Notes: generated by a model not told the origin, from the sequence alone. Positions 25,678-36,104 are shown, counted from the stretch's first letter. The stretch is DNA of 64,000 nucleotides from Desulfotalea sp. (GCA_002733995.1 NVXR01000001.1:240795-304794); one strand, 5' to 3'. Program-made: numbers and translations.

Positions 25678-25926
25678 ATGGTATCCAGGCACAAACCAAA
25701 AGTTAAGAAGCTCAAATTTGAGCTGACAAGGAGCGGAATCGGCGGCATAGCTGTCGTGGTATTTTGTCTTTTCCTCTGGATGTTTTTGGTTGGTGTCTGG
25801 GCAGGTCAAACGTTACTTGCACCATCGTCTTTAACCATGATAGATGGTATTAAACAACAGCAGTCGAGTAGGGTCATGCCGGTTATTCGTGCTGATAAAA
25901 AAGCGGTTAAAAAAAAGAGAGATTAA
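25678..25926 (+). CDS. Short single-pass membrane protein after argS
   Basis: An 82-residue protein: a basic N-terminus (HKPKVKKLKFEL), one membrane helix (about residues 20-45, rich in F, L, V and W), then a short soluble tail rich in Lys. Related bacteria carry a SPOR-domain protein with a very similar N-terminal helix after argS; here the frame stops with no SPOR domain, and neither other forward frame continues it. So it may be a shortened relative or a decayed gene. The ATG at 25678 is inferred from the basic-then-hydrophobic layout; it has no clear ribosome site. Confidence 0.5.
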   Translation: MVSRHKPKVKKLKFELTRSGIGGIAVVVFCLFLWMFLVGVWAGQTLLAPSSLTMIDGIKQQQSSRVMPVIRADKKAVKKKRD

Positions 25927-26210
25927 GCGACAGGCAGAAGAGTTGGTCGTTGGTTGTTTTGGCGAGCAATATTCGTGGCCTGCCTGAGAAACGGCAAATG
26001 AGTCAATGTCGGGAACGCCCGAGCAGGTAAGAGCTAGAATGTATCTGATATTACCCGTATTGCTTTTTTGTCAGTACCGAAGCTGCCGGACAAAATGGTG
26101 TTTTGTAGAGGCGTCTGGAGCCTGTCTTCTCGATTTTAATCTCAGGATTTCGTACCACAAATAGAATATATTACGACGATTTTTTAAACCACAACAAACG
26201 GTTGGATATA

Positions 26211-28757
26211 ATGATTGGAAAGTTACTCACGAAGGTTTTTGGCAGTAGTAATGACAGGTATCTCAAACAGATCAGGCCACTCGTTGTACAGATAAATGAT
26301 CTGGAAAAAGATCTCCTTTCTTTGAGTGATTCCGAGATTGCTGGAAAAACCATAACGTTTAGAGAGCGATTGGCAAAAGGTGAACCCCTAGACAATCTTT
26401 TACCAGAAGCTTTTGCTGTGGTACGGGAGGCGGGGAGCAGAGTTCTTGGAGAGCGTCATTATGATGTTCAGCTCGTCGGTGGTGTGGTTTTGCATCAGGG
26501 TAAGATTGCGGAGATGAAGACCGGTGAAGGGAAAACTCTTACCTCAACTCTGCCAGTGTATCTCAATGCGCTTACAGGTAAAGGGGTACATCTTGTTACT
26601 GTTAATGATTACCTAGCAGCCCGTGATAGTCAGTGGATGGGTGCCGTTTATGAGTTCTTAGGTATGACATGTGGCAATGTTGTGCATGGTCTCGACGATG
26701 CAGAAAGGCGAGCTGCCTACGGTGCCGATATAACCTATGGAACCAATAATGAGTTTGGTTTTGATTATCTGCGTGACAATATGAAGTTCGAGCAGTCTGA
26801 ATTTTGCCAGCGCGGCTTTAATTTTGCCATTGTCGATGAGGTTGACTCTATTTTGATTGATGAGGCTAGAACACCGCTCATTATTTCAGGTCCTGCCGAA
26901 ATATCAACCGAGTTGTATGCCCATGTTGATAAAATCATTCCTAACTTTAAAAAAGACGTTCATTATAATTTTGATGAAAAATCCCGGCAGGTCTCTCTCA
27001 CAGACGAAGGGATCGCCCTTGGAGAAGAGCTGCTGGAGGTTGAAAATCTTTATGATCCAACCAGTATTGAAAAACTTCACCATCTCAACCAGGGCTTAAA
27101 GGCACATATTGTCTTTAAAAACGATGTGGACTACATCGTCAAAAATGACCAGGTGATTATTGTAGATGAATTCACCGGGCGAACGATGGAGGGACGGCGT
27201 TTTAGTGATGGTTTACATCAGGCTCTTGAGGCAAAAGAGAGGGTGAAAATTGAGCAGGAGAACCAGACACTTGCCTCGATTACTTTCCAGAATTACTTCC
27301 GTATGTATACAAAGCTTGCGGGTATGACCGGTACGGCAGATACGGAAGCACCTGAGTTTAAAAAGATCTATGACCTTGATGTTACTGTTATGCCCACAAA
27401 CCAGCCAATGGTTCGTGACGACTACGCCGATGTTATTTATAAAAATGAAGCGGCTAAGTACCGTGCTGTTGTAAAAGAGATTGGCGAATTGCACGAAAAA
27501 GGTCGTCCGGTTCTGGTAGGTACTATTTCCATTGATGTCTCTGAAAAAATATCCGATATGCTTAAAAAGGTAAAGGTCCCCCATGAAGTTCTCAACGCCA
27601 AACATCATGAGCGTGAGGCGGAGATCATCGCAGGGGCTGGTCAGCTTGGAAAAGTGACTATTGCAACGAACATGGCAGGTCGTGGAACTGATATTAAGCT
27701 TGGTGAAGGTGTTGTAGAGGTCGGTGGCTTACATATTCTTGGAACTTCCCGGCATGAATCTAGACGTATTGATAATCAGCTGCGTGGTCGTGCAGGACGG
27801 CAGGGTGATGCTGGTTCCTCAAGGTTTTATCTCTCTCTAGAAGATGATTTATTGCGTATTTTTGGTTCGAACAGAATTACCGGGATCATGGAAAAGCTAG
27901 GGATGGAAGAAGATGAACCCATTGAACATAATATGATTTCAAGGGCTATTGAGAATGCGCAACGTAAGGTAGAGGGACATAACTTTGATATTCGTAAACA
28001 TCTACTTGAGTACGATGACGTTATGAATAAGCAAAGAGAAATCATCTATCAACAGCGGAGCGAGGTGCTCAATGGTGAGGATGTCGTAGAAGTCATCATT
28101 GATATGATCGAAGATCTTGTTACCGGTATAGCTGGAGAATTTTACCGGGATCGGGACGAGTCTGTTGAATGGGATTGGGAAGGATTTACCACGAGGATGG
28201 GTGAACTGTTCCACAATGAACCAGATTGGACCGAAGAAGAGCATAAGGACTTGAGCCTCGAAGCTTTCACGGAGAAAATATTCTCCTTTGTGAAAGAGAA
28301 ATATAAGATGCAAGACGAGGTCAATGGTGAAGAGACACAGCGACAGCTTGAAAAGCTTATCCTGTTGCAGATAGTTGACAGTCACTGGAAGGATCATCTG
28401 CTTTCCATGGATCATCTTAAGGAAGGCATTGGCCTACGAGGCTACGGCCAAAAAAATCCGCTTAACGAGTATAAACGGGAAGGCTATGAACTCTTTGGTC
28501 ATATGATTGATACTGTTAAGTCCCAGACTGTTTCTTCTCTAATGCGAGTACGTGTTGTGCGGGAAGATGAGGTTGAGCGTCTCGAAGAAGAAAGACGTGT
28601 GCGCCATGAGCAAGATCGGGCGCGGATGAATCAGATAAGCGCCGATCAGGCAAAAGACTCTACAGTTAAGCGTCATGGGGACAAGGTCGGCCGAAATTCT
28701 GAATGCCCGTGTGGTTCCGGGAAGAAGTATAAGAGATGCTGTGGAAAAGAAGTGTAG
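26211..28757 (+). CDS. secA: Preprotein translocase ATPase SecA
   Basis: Drives Sec-dependent export at the inner membrane. The 848-residue product shows all landmarks: Walker A in KTGEGKTLT near 103, the helicase DEVDSI motif near 211, the preprotein cross-linking domain between them, [10 protein letters not shown] and [11 protein letters not shown] in the second nucleotide-binding fold, [15 protein letters not shown], the helical wing/scaffold region, and a C-terminal zinc-binding [13 protein letters not shown] that binds SecB and phospholipid. The ATG at 26211 is preferred to a TTG three codons upstream, because the standard SecA N-terminus begins there. Confidence 0.98.
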   Translation: MIGKLLTKVFGSSNDRYLKQIRPLVVQINDLEKDLLSLSDSEIAGKTITFRERLAKGEPLDNLLPEAFAVVREAGSRVLGERHYDVQLVGGVVLHQGKIAEMKTGEGKTLTSTLPVYLNALTGKGVHLVTVNDYLAARDSQWMGAVYEFLGMTCGNVVHGLDDAERRAAYGADITYGTNNEFGFDYLRDNMKFEQSEFCQRGFNFAIVDEVDSILIDEARTPLIISGPAEISTELYAHVDKIIPNFKKDVHYNFDEKSRQVSLTDEGIALGEELLEVENLYDPTSIEKLHHLNQGLKAHIVFKNDVDYIVKNDQVIIVDEFTGRTMEGRRFSDGLHQALEAKERVKIEQENQTLASITFQNYFRMYTKLAGMTGTADTEAPEFKKIYDLDVTVMPTNQPMVRDDYADVIYKNEAAKYRAVVKEIGELHEKGRPVLVGTISIDVSEKISDMLKKVKVPHEVLNAKHHEREAEIIAGAGQLGKVTIATNMAGRGTDIKLGEGVVEVGGLHILGTSRHESRRIDNQLRGRAGRQGDAGSSRFYLSLEDDLLRIFGSNRITGIMEKLGMEEDEPIEHNMISRAIENAQRKVEGHNFDIRKHLLEYDDVMNKQREIIYQQRSEVLNGEDVVEVIIDMIEDLVTGIAGEFYRDRDESVEWDWEGFTTRMGELFHNEPDWTEEEHKDLSLEAFTEKIFSFVKEKYKMQDEVNGEETQRQLEKLILLQIVDSHWKDHLLSMDHLKEGIGLRGYGQKNPLNEYKREGYELFGHMIDTVKSQTVSSLMRVRVVREDEVERLEEERRVRHEQDRARMNQISADQAKDSTVKRHGDKVGRNSECPCGSGKKYKRCCGKEV

Positions 28758-28791
28758 CTAGGCTTATACGTAGATGAACTGCTTAGGCGGT

Positions 28792-28864
28792 AGCCCGCTT
28801 GGTGGCGGGCTGAAAATAGCTTTTTTTAAGGGGCAATGGCTTTAGGCCATTGCCCCTTTTGTTT
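28792..28864 (+). terminator. Tandem hairpin terminator of secA
   Basis: Two stems follow secA. AGCCCGC (28792-28798) pairs with GCGGGCT (28805-28811), followed nine bases on by a T7 run. GGGGCAATGGC (28830-28840) pairs with GCCATTGCCCC (28846-28856), followed by TTTTGTTT. The convergent ppk2 gene ends at 28864. Confidence 0.8.
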
Positions 28865-29772
28865 CATCCTCGCAACTTGTCTGGTTGCATAAGGTTGTCT
28901 TCCATATGCTTGAGTTCATCAATACCAGAGATCACAACCTTTGCATCGGGGGTTAATTCCTCCAGGGGCAGTTTGTCGTCGTAATCCATCTGACTGAGAA
29001 GGTGTTTCATGCAATTGATCCGAGCTTTTTTCTTATTATCTGACCGAATAATGGTCCAGGGGGAGATGGTCCTGTTCGTCTCTGAGAGCATCTGGAACTT
29101 GCGCACCGAGTACTGATCCCAGTATTGCTGGGCAAGGTTATCAACGGGGGATATCTTATACTGTTTCAAAGGATCTGTTTTTCTGGAATCAAAGCGATCT
29201 TTTTGGATTTTCTTTGAGACAGAAAAATAAAACTTAAAGAGTTTTATACCATCTTTCACGAGCATTTCTTCCAGAAGAGGAACGTCTTTTAAAAAACGTT
29301 TGTTTTGCTCATCGTTACAAAACCCCATCACCGGTTCTACCATGGCACGGTTGTACCAGCTTCTGTCAAAGATAACGATTTCGCCAGCGGAAGGCAGGTG
29401 AGTTATGTAGCGCTGGAAATACCATTGGCTGAGTTCGGTGTCGTTTGGCTTCATCAAAGCAACGACCCGGGTATGGCGGGGGTTGAGGTGGGCTATCATG
29501 CGCTTGATTGTACCGCCTTTTCCGGCCGCATCCCGACCCTCAAAAATGGCAAGTACCCTCTGGCCTTTTAGTTTTATTGTAGATTGAAGCTTCATGAGTT
29601 CGATTTGGAGTTTTTTTAATTCAATCTCATATTTCAGATGTTCATTTTTGATCCAGATGGCGGTTTTGTCATCCCCCGTTTTACTGTGCAGGTTTTTGTA
29701 TGCTGTTTCTTCAAGTAGCTTGACTTGCACCTCTTTTGAACCCTCTTTTGCTTTGATATTTTTCTTTGTCAT
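28864..29772 (-). CDS. ppk2: Polyphosphate kinase 2
   Basis: Transfers phosphate between polyphosphate and nucleoside diphosphates or monophosphates. The 302-residue product has Walker A FEGRDAAGKGGTIKR near 80-94, Walker B FDRSWYNRA near 145-153, and the lid motif region with KKIQKDRF near 205. The length fits a one-domain PPK2 of class I. The ATG at 29772 is chosen because AAAGGA lies 7 bases upstream; an earlier in-frame Met has no ribosome site. It is convergent with secA. A charged, lysine-rich N-terminal extension precedes the fold. Confidence 0.93.
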   Translation of the reverse strand: MTKKNIKAKEGSKEVQVKLLEETAYKNLHSKTGDDKTAIWIKNEHLKYEIELKKLQIELMKLQSTIKLKGQRVLAIFEGRDAAGKGGTIKRMIAHLNPRHTRVVALMKPNDTELSQWYFQRYITHLPSAGEIVIFDRSWYNRAMVEPVMGFCNDEQNKRFLKDVPLLEEMLVKDGIKLFKFYFSVSKKIQKDRFDSRKTDPLKQYKISPVDNLAQQYWDQYSVRKFQMLSETNRTISPWTIIRSDNKKKARINCMKHLLSQMDYDDKLPLEELTPDAKVVISGIDELKHMEDNLMQPDKLRG

Positions 29773-29979
29773 TAGTTTATCCTTTATCATCGTTAGTAAG
29801 AGAGCATACTGTTTGTTGAGCTACAGTTGCAGTGGGAGGCTTGAACCGTACTTTGGGCCATGGGAGTAATGGCAAACAATAGTAGCCATGTGTGTTGTCT
29901 GTAAGGCCCCGGTAATGAGTTCTATCTTCTATACTATCAAAAAACAGACAAGAGATACAAGTGTTTGGCTATCTTACTA

Positions 29980-30729
29980 TCAATTGAGCTTACATCCCTT
30001 GAGATACATCTGGCTGTAAATGTTTGGAAGGCCTTGCTTAGAAATTTCCCGGATTACGGCCTTAACATTATAGGGGATTCTGTAATGGTCAACCATAATG
30101 CTCTTAGGCGTTACTGTGAGTGTTGCACAGGAGCCTGCTGGATCTCCATCGAACATTCTGCCAATTGATCCTGGATTAATAAAATGGGTCCCCCCAATCT
30201 CTTTATGGTAGGGCGTGTGGGAGTGGCCAGTTACAATAATATCAGCCTTGCAGAGAGCTGCAAGTTCCTTAAATCGTGTGTTACTGGTTGTATCAAAAAG
30301 AAATTCGTGATGGGCGGCCGGGCTTCCATGGAATATTTCTATGCTGAGGTTTGAAGTTTTTCCAGCCGCCGTTTTTCGCCGAATAATGAGGGAAGACTTT
30401 TTTTTCAAGCCTTGGATAAAGAGACTGTTTTTTTTTGTCAGTGCCTCACTTGTCGATTCGTACATAATACGTTTTTCGGGTTTGCCCGGTTTATTGAATG
30501 ATTTTCCACGGAGAAGTTTAATTACTTTTTTATCGGTGTTGCCAAGAATGCTGATAGTCGCATATTGACGTAACCAGTCCAGAGTTTCATTTGGAAAAGG
30601 TGCATAGACAAGTGAGTCGCCGCAATTTATAACTGCCTCAAATTTGGTATCATTAAAGTGAGCATGGATGGCCTTAAGGGCCGGGTAGTTGCCGTGTATG
30701 TCTGATATAAGGAGTATGCGCTGTATCAT
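29980..30729 (-). CDS. Metallophosphoesterase (YfcE/Calcineurin-like family)
   Basis: A 249-residue protein with the metal motifs of the calcineurin-like fold: DIHGNYPAL at residues 9-17 (D-x-H-x-N), NCGDSL near 39-44, GNTDKK near 64, GSPAAHHE near 161 and GHSHTPY with NPGSIG near 197-217. The last two are typical of the MJ0936/YfcE subgroup, which hydrolyses phosphodiesters. An insertion of about 50 basic residues sits around 75-130. The ATG at 30729 is used because the conserved fold begins within a few residues; GAGG lies about 6 bases upstream. Substrate unknown. Confidence 0.85.
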   Translation of the reverse strand: MIQRILLISDIHGNYPALKAIHAHFNDTKFEAVINCGDSLVYAPFPNETLDWLRQYATISILGNTDKKVIKLLRGKSFNKPGKPEKRIMYESTSEALTKKNSLFIQGLKKKSSLIIRRKTAAGKTSNLSIEIFHGSPAAHHEFLFDTTSNTRFKELAALCKADIIVTGHSHTPYHKEIGGTHFINPGSIGRMFDGDPAGSCATLTVTPKSIMVDHYRIPYNVKAVIREISKQGLPNIYSQMYLKGCKLN

Positions 30730-30836
30730 TAGTGGCCTCGGCCCTGTAATCCTGCGTTGAAAAGAAGGAAATTGAAAGTACCTCTCCCAGCGGAGAACAA
30801 CAAAAAGCGTGTACAACATGTAATTGTTTGCTGGGG

Positions 30837-32342
30837 CTAGAGAATAGGTGCTATGAGTAAGATTAAATTTTCTTTAAATTTTTCAAAGCTGTTCCTCTGC
30901 TTGAACAACTCAAGGTCAAGTTCAGTCGAATGTTCAAGGTAGTCTTGTTGTTTTTCTACAAGTGCCTTTGTAAATATTTTACAATAGATGAGCATGGTTG
31001 CCTCAAAGTTAAGCCAGAAGCTACGCATATCGAGATTCACCGAGCCAAAAAGAGAAAAATTATTGTCTACGGTAATGGTTTTTGAGTGGAGGAGACCGCC
31101 TGTAAAAAGATAAATTTTGACTCCAGACTCCGCCAGTTCTTCATAGCGGGCGCGGCTGGCATAATGCACGAGGAGAGAATTGTTTTTTTCAGGGACAATT
31201 ATTTTTACATTAACGCCCCTCTGGGCCGCGGATTTTAGGGCTGCGAGTAGCGGTTCGTCGGGGATAAAATAGGGTGTTGTCATAATCAAGTCACTGCGAG
31301 CCACATAGATTGTCGTGAGGAGAAGACTGTGGATTGCATCCGGAACACCGCCCGGCCCTGATGGTACGAGTTGCACGTCAGACGTTCCTGCTGGCGGGCA
31401 GGAGTGCAGGTCGCTTAACTTACGTATTTTTGTCATATCTGCATCGAGCAAATTGGAGCCGAAATAACCAACATTTGTTTCGAGGTACCAGTCACTGAGA
31501 AATGTACCTGCCAAGGTTTCCACCACTGGGCCCTCAACCTTGACCATGGTGTCAATCCAATTACCTACCCCCGCATTTCTTTTAAATATATCGGGGTCAA
31601 CCATATTCTGGCTACCGGTGTAGGCGACTTTGCCATCAATAACAACAATCTTTCGATGATTTCTTATGTCTATACGGGAAAAAAGAGCGCTAATTATTCC
31701 AGCCGGCAACGCTTCTTGAATTTTAATTCCCGCCTCTAGCATATCTTTTGCGGTTCTGCTTTTTATAAAATCTCTACTCCCAATCGAGTCCAAGAGAATG
31801 CGGCAAATAACACCCCTTTTTACGGCCCTATAGAGTGCCGCTGTCACATCGTCCACCCGGCCACCGCTCTTCCAGATATAGAACTGAAGGTGGCAGGTGG
31901 ATTGGGCATTATCGATGGCTCTGGTAATTGAACCGAGGATTTCTTCAGGACTTGAAATGAGGGTGAGTTTGTTGCCGGACATGGCGGGTAGCCCCACCAG
32001 TTTTTTAGCTTGTCTATGCAGAGCCCAGTAGGCGAGGTTATCTTGCTCCCGTGATAGTGGAGGTGCAGATCCAAGACTATGGAGCCAGGCGATGTACAAG
32101 TCGTAGGAGGCCTTGGCCCGGGCCATGCGTTTTTCAGGGAGTCGGTTCTCGCCGAAGAGGAGGTAGAAAAATCCGCCAAGAAAGGGGACCAGAAGAACAA
32201 CGACAAGCCATGCAAGAGAAACACCGTAAGGACGTTTTCTCATTATAACCCGAAGGGATAGGCCTATTCGGATAATAAAGTCAGCAAGTAGGATTGCGGT
32301 AGAAAAAATCGTGTAACTCCAGTGTAGATCTTGTATTTTCAT
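30837..32342 (-). CDS. cls: Cardiolipin synthase
   Basis: Phospholipase D-family enzyme of the inner membrane that joins phosphatidylglycerol units to cardiolipin. The 501 residues begin with two hydrophobic segments (about 8-32 and 38-62). Two HKD motifs follow: IRNHRKIVVIDG near 228-239 with GSQNM after it, and LLHSKTITVDN near 420-430 with GSVNLDMRS. All residues of H-x-K-x4-D are present in both. The N-terminal helices and length agree with ClsA. It is 107 bases upstream of the phosphodiesterase gene; whether they share a promoter is unclear. Confidence 0.92.
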   Translation of the reverse strand: MKIQDLHWSYTIFSTAILLADFIIRIGLSLRVIMRKRPYGVSLAWLVVVLLVPFLGGFFYLLFGENRLPEKRMARAKASYDLYIAWLHSLGSAPPLSREQDNLAYWALHRQAKKLVGLPAMSGNKLTLISSPEEILGSITRAIDNAQSTCHLQFYIWKSGGRVDDVTAALYRAVKRGVICRILLDSIGSRDFIKSRTAKDMLEAGIKIQEALPAGIISALFSRIDIRNHRKIVVIDGKVAYTGSQNMVDPDIFKRNAGVGNWIDTMVKVEGPVVETLAGTFLSDWYLETNVGYFGSNLLDADMTKIRKLSDLHSCPPAGTSDVQLVPSGPGGVPDAIHSLLLTTIYVARSDLIMTTPYFIPDEPLLAALKSAAQRGVNVKIIVPEKNNSLLVHYASRARYEELAESGVKIYLFTGGLLHSKTITVDNNFSLFGSVNLDMRSFWLNFEATMLIYCKIFTKALVEKQQDYLEHSTELDLELFKQRNSFEKFKENLILLIAPIL

Positions 32343-32935
32343 AGCGTCCCAAAGAGTTAAATAGAGAAAACATGTTATCTTGGCCCTGGATTGTCAGCGG
32401 TTCTGGCGGTGTCCGAAAAGAAACCCTTTGCCAATAGACCATAATAAGCTGCGTTGGGTAGCAAAAAAGACAGAAGAAAGATACCCCACGGACTGACCTT
32501 TTATGGGCGCCTGTGCTACAGGCTTTTCTAAAAGAAGAATACCAGCAATAGATGTCGTTGGAGTTTTGCTTAATAGGTTTGCTTATGTGTCTCTATCCCC
32601 ATAGAGGTATACACCTTTTCGCAAATGGGGGTACAAAAGTGGAGATTCCCATTTATTCGCTTTTAAAGTAGCACAATCCAAGGCTTAAATGTTAGATGTA
32701 TTTTATGGGAATGGTGGCTGGTGCAGGTGCCAGACACTTGACGAGAGTTGTGCAACTGTCTGTTGTCTGCTCCTCTGTTTGTAGAGAATCGTACAGTATA
32801 ATCCCGATTTTTAATATGAAAACCGGAAGAGGCACCTTGGAGAGTATACCGAGGAGTTACATTTAAATATGCACCGATAGTCGTGTCTTTTGGGGCAGGA
32901 TCATTGGCGCAAGGTATTAAAAGGTAAAACAGTAT
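32343..32935. other. 593-base gap with inverted repeats before argJ
   Basis: No gene is visible. Inverted repeats are present: CCCCAT (32597-32602) with ATGGGG (32625-32630), enclosing AGGT/ACCT (32605-32608, 32613-32616); and ATTCCCAT (32645-32652) with ATGGGAAT (32705-32712). They could be remnants of a mobile repeat or an RNA leader of argJ, whose start is at 32936. Confidence 0.35.
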
Positions 32936-34123
32936 ATGGCTATTAAGGGATTTTCTTTTTCTGCAGTTGAGGCGGGAATACGATATAAAGGACGCTTAGA
33001 TCTTGGACTCATTTTTAGTGAAAAACCTTGTGTCACAGCCGGGGTGTTTACCACAAGCCAGGTTAAAGCGGCCTCCGTTGTAATTGATGTCAAACGACTT
33101 GAGAGTACAGGTTACGCCCAGGCAATTGTTGTGAATTCAGGCTGTGCTAATGCCTGCACTGGCAGAGAGGGTATGGAAGCGGCCCTTGCTACAAGTCGAA
33201 TAGTGTCAGCACGGCTTGGTGTCGACGATGAACTGGTCCAACTCTCTTCAACAGGCGTTATTGGTGAACAGTTAAATGTTGGCGCCTTTGAACAGAATAT
33301 CGATTCCCTGGTTACTGGTTTAGATCCAGGGAAATTTGATGATGTCGCAAAAGCGATTATGACCACAGACACCTTTCATAAGACCACTTCGACCAAGGTT
33401 ACTGTTGCTGGAAAAGAGGTGAATATTGTCGGAATGGCAAAAGGCTCCGGCATGATCATGCCCAATATGGCAACTATGCTCGCTTTTGTTATGACCGATG
33501 CTGATATCAAAATAGAGCAGCTTCAGAGTGTTCTCAGAGAGACGACAAACACCACTTTTAACAGAATTACAGTTGACGGGGATACCAGTACAAATGATAT
33601 GGTGCTGGTCATGGCGAATGGGAGTGCGGCAAATCCTCTGTTGGACGGTGAAGATCCTCTAGCCCTGCAACAGTTTAAAGAGGGACTTTGTCGGGTGTTA
33701 AAAGATCTGGCCTTACAGATTGTAACTGATGGTGAAGGAGCAACGAAGACTATCACAATTAAGGTCAGAGGAACCGCTTCTGATGCAGATGCCGAGAAAA
33801 TCGCCAGGACTATTGCCAATTCAAACCTTGTAAAGACAGCATTCTTTGGTGAAGATGCCAACTGGGGACGTATTATTGCCGCCATGGGTCGAGCGGGGGT
33901 AGTTTTCGACCCAGAGCTGGTTTCTATTGCCTTTGGTGATGTTACTCTGGTGGAGAACGGTTTGGGGCTTGGAGCAGATGTGGAAGAAAAAGCCACTGAT
34001 GTACTCAAAGAAAAACAGTTTACGGTATCCATTGATCTACATTCGGGTAGTGGCTTTGCAGAAATGTACACCTGTGATTTTTCCATCGAGTATGTGAAAA
34101 TTAATGCCGATTATCGTTCCTGA
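32936..34123 (+). CDS. argJ: Bifunctional glutamate N-acetyltransferase/ornithine acetyltransferase
   Basis: Moves the acetyl group from N-acetylornithine to glutamate in the cyclic arginine pathway. The 395-residue precursor is processed autocatalytically: the cleavage and catalytic threonine sits in the motif KGSGMIMPNMATMLAF near 166-181, just before T in MATML. The oxyanion and binding region STGVIGE lies near 104-110. The C-terminal segment SGSGFAEMYTCDFS is also family typical. Whether it also uses acetyl-CoA cannot be told. AAGG lies about 11 bases before the ATG. It stands apart from other arg genes. Confidence 0.96.
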   Translation: MAIKGFSFSAVEAGIRYKGRLDLGLIFSEKPCVTAGVFTTSQVKAASVVIDVKRLESTGYAQAIVVNSGCANACTGREGMEAALATSRIVSARLGVDDELVQLSSTGVIGEQLNVGAFEQNIDSLVTGLDPGKFDDVAKAIMTTDTFHKTTSTKVTVAGKEVNIVGMAKGSGMIMPNMATMLAFVMTDADIKIEQLQSVLRETTNTTFNRITVDGDTSTNDMVLVMANGSAANPLLDGEDPLALQQFKEGLCRVLKDLALQIVTDGEGATKTITIKVRGTASDADAEKIARTIANSNLVKTAFFGEDANWGRIIAAMGRAGVVFDPELVSIAFGDVTLVENGLGLGADVEEKATDVLKEKQFTVSIDLHSGSGFAEMYTCDFSIEYVKINADYRS

Positions 34124-34168
34124 TGAGGGGGCGGTAGAAGCGGATTACCTACGGGGGTAGTGGCTGGA

Positions 34169-34672
34169 ATGAAACGTCTTTTTCTGATACGACATGCCAA
34201 ATCAAGTTGGGGAGATAGCGAGCGAGATGATTTTGATCGGCCTTTAAATAAAAGAGGTAAAAGAAATGGAGCGGATATGGCGGCAAGATTTGCACGCCTT
34301 TTGCTCGTTCCGGATCTCATTCTGTCCAGCCCTGCTAAAAGAGCAAAAAAAACAGCGCTCTATATGGCGAAGGGTACAGGCTACCCTGTAGCGTCTATTT
34401 CCTTTGATGAAGGGCTATACTTAGGTTCCATGGCCTGTCATTTGAGACTTTTGCAGAAAGGGTTTGCAAAGGACGATACCCTTTTTTTAGTTGGTCATAA
34501 CTACACCATAACGGAGCTAGCCCGGTATCTTTGTGGCGTCCAGATTGGAGACATGCCTACCTGTGGTGTCGTTGCTGTAGAATATGCAGGTCAAGGTGGG
34601 TTTTCAGCTGAGCATGGCTGCGGTAAACTCCTCTTTGTTGATTTTCCAAAGAATACCTCCGTGGCGGGTTGA
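34169..34672 (+). CDS. sixA: Phosphohistidine phosphatase SixA family
   Basis: A 167-residue histidine phosphatase. The catalytic motif is FLIRHAKSSWGD (residues 4-15, R-H-A), followed by DFDRPLNKRGKRNG, LSSPAKRAKKTA with the second Arg, and FLVGHNYTITELA carrying the late His. These are the four phosphate-pocket elements. SixA removes phosphate from histidine phosphotransfer proteins. The ATG at 34169 is used because the conserved fold starts there; a GTG at 34160 is possible. It follows argJ by 45 bases. Confidence 0.85.
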   Translation: MKRLFLIRHAKSSWGDSERDDFDRPLNKRGKRNGADMAARFARLLLVPDLILSSPAKRAKKTALYMAKGTGYPVASISFDEGLYLGSMACHLRLLQKGFAKDDTLFLVGHNYTITELARYLCGVQIGDMPTCGVVAVEYAGQGGFSAEHGCGKLLFVDFPKNTSVAG

Positions 34673-34918
34673 CGGTTGTTCTATGATCATTGGTGGGGTG
34701 GTGTAATTAGATCTGCAAACTTGCAGCAGGTGATCTGTTGCCAAGGGTACAATTCTAAGTAATAAGAAGGTTAATCTGTGTTTATTAGCCAAAGAAAATA
34801 CGAAAGAAAAATTAATGGACCTCGCTAATAGATTTAGCGTCGATATGGTGCTGGTGCGAGTCTCTTGGGTGGTTGCGGAGAGCGGAGGGGTCTTTTGATA
34901 AAAGAGGAAAGTATATAA

Positions 34919-35119
34919 ATGTCTGTACGACCAGTATGTATGAAATGTGTTAATTTCTTTATCACTTACGAGCCGACCAGACCTTACGGTTGTAGGGCTA
35001 TGGGGTTTAAAAGTAAAACCAATCCGGCCCGTGTGGTTTTTGAAAATTCTGGTATTGAGTGTCAGCTTTTCGTTCCTAAAAAACCGGGTAGTCCTCCCCG
35101 TTCGGGGATTGTTGCCTGA
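34919..35119 (+). CDS. Small conserved cysteine protein
   Basis: A 66-residue protein of a small family I associate with Deltaproteobacteria. Its core reads C-M-K-C near 7-10, then FFITYEPTRPYGCRAMGFKS and a late SGIECQLF. The four cysteines (C-x2-C, C, C) could bind zinc or another metal. The family has no known function. GAGGAAAG lies 9 bases before the ATG, a good start. It is followed 16 bases later by the gate-domain protein gene, so the two probably share a transcript. Confidence 0.65.
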   Translation: MSVRPVCMKCVNFFITYEPTRPYGCRAMGFKSKTNPARVVFENSGIECQLFVPKKPGSPPRSGIVA

Positions 35120-35135
35120 TAAGTATGTAGGAGTT

Positions 35136-36104
35136 ATGTTAAATAACAAGGTGATGACTAAGAGGTGGAAGCCTTTTCTACTTGGCCTGGTGAAAGAAAC
35201 CTTGGCCACGAGTTGGGAGTTGATACGTATCCTCATTCCGGTGGCTATTGTAACAAAAATCCTGGCCGATATTGGAATGATATCGTATCTGGGGCATTTT
35301 TTAGAACCATTGATGCGTTTACTTGGCCTACCCGGAGAACTGGGTCTGGTGTGGGCTACTGCAATTTTTTCAAGTTTGTACAGTGGTATAGCCGTATTCT
35401 CAGTTCTTGCGCCGGGCTTAGGGCTTACCGGGGCCCAGGTCACAGTTCTCTGTTCTGTAATGCTTATAGCACATTCGTTGCCAATTGAACTCAGTGTGAG
35501 CACGAGGGCAGGGGCCAAATTGATACCGATTGCAGTAGTGCGGATTGTAGGTGCGATAGTGTACGGTTTTCTCTTAAATAAGACCTGCCAGCTGTTTACC
35601 CTTTGGCAGGAGCCTTCCAATGTTCTTTTTAAAGCGACCTCTGTCTCTGGAGATTACTTGAGTTGGGGCCTTGATCTTATGCAGAACCTTTGCCTTATAA
35701 TTTTCATTATATTTTGTATAATCATACTCATGCGCCTCTTTAAAGCGGTAGGTCTTCTTGGATTTTGTGAGCGGATTTTGTCTCCTTTTCTGCCTCATTT
35801 TGGCATGAGTCCACGGGCGGCACCAATCACGGTGGTAGGGATGATAATGGGTATCGGCTATGGTGGAGCTCTTATCATTCGTGAAACTGCCACTGGTAAA
35901 CTTGGAAAAGATGAAGTCTTTAATTCAATGGTCCTTATGGGGCTCTGCCATGGACTCTTGGAAGATACTCTTTTAATGGCTGCGATTGGTGGAAAGTTCG
36001 CTGGAATTCTCTGGGGGAGGATCGTCTTTGCTCTTATCGTAACCTACCTCTTGGTTCAACTGATGAGAGTTGTTAAGAAAAGGCGATTAGACCAGATTAC
36101 CTAG
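35136..36104 (+). CDS. Nucleoside recognition (gate) domain membrane protein
   Basis: A 322-residue integral membrane protein with two matching halves, each containing the Gate pattern. The first half covers about 20-150 (LATSWELIRILIPVAIVTKIL, with ATAIFSSLYSGIAVF later). The second half covers about 170-310 (GFCERILSPFLPHFGMSPRAA, with IGYGGALIIRE). The family includes nucleoside transporter-like and spore maturation-like proteins; the ligand is not known. The ATG at 35136 lies only 2 bases after AGGAG, and ATG 35154 follows AAGG; 35136 is kept with reservation. Confidence 0.8.
   Translation: MLNNKVMTKRWKPFLLGLVKETLATSWELIRILIPVAIVTKILADIGMISYLGHFLEPLMRLLGLPGELGLVWATAIFSSLYSGIAVFSVLAPGLGLTGAQVTVLCSVMLIAHSLPIELSVSTRAGAKLIPIAVVRIVGAIVYGFLLNKTCQLFTLWQEPSNVLFKATSVSGDYLSWGLDLMQNLCLIIFIIFCIIILMRLFKAVGLLGFCERILSPFLPHFGMSPRAAPITVVGMIMGIGYGGALIIRETATGKLGKDEVFNSMVLMGLCHGLLEDTLLMAAIGGKFAGILWGRIVFALIVTYLLVQLMRVVKKRRLDQIT

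Noticed and set aside
34604..35620. Long minus-strand frame opposite sixA and the gate-domain gene
   Set aside because: It is antisense to well-supported genes, Thr/Arg/Ser-rich, and has no motif.
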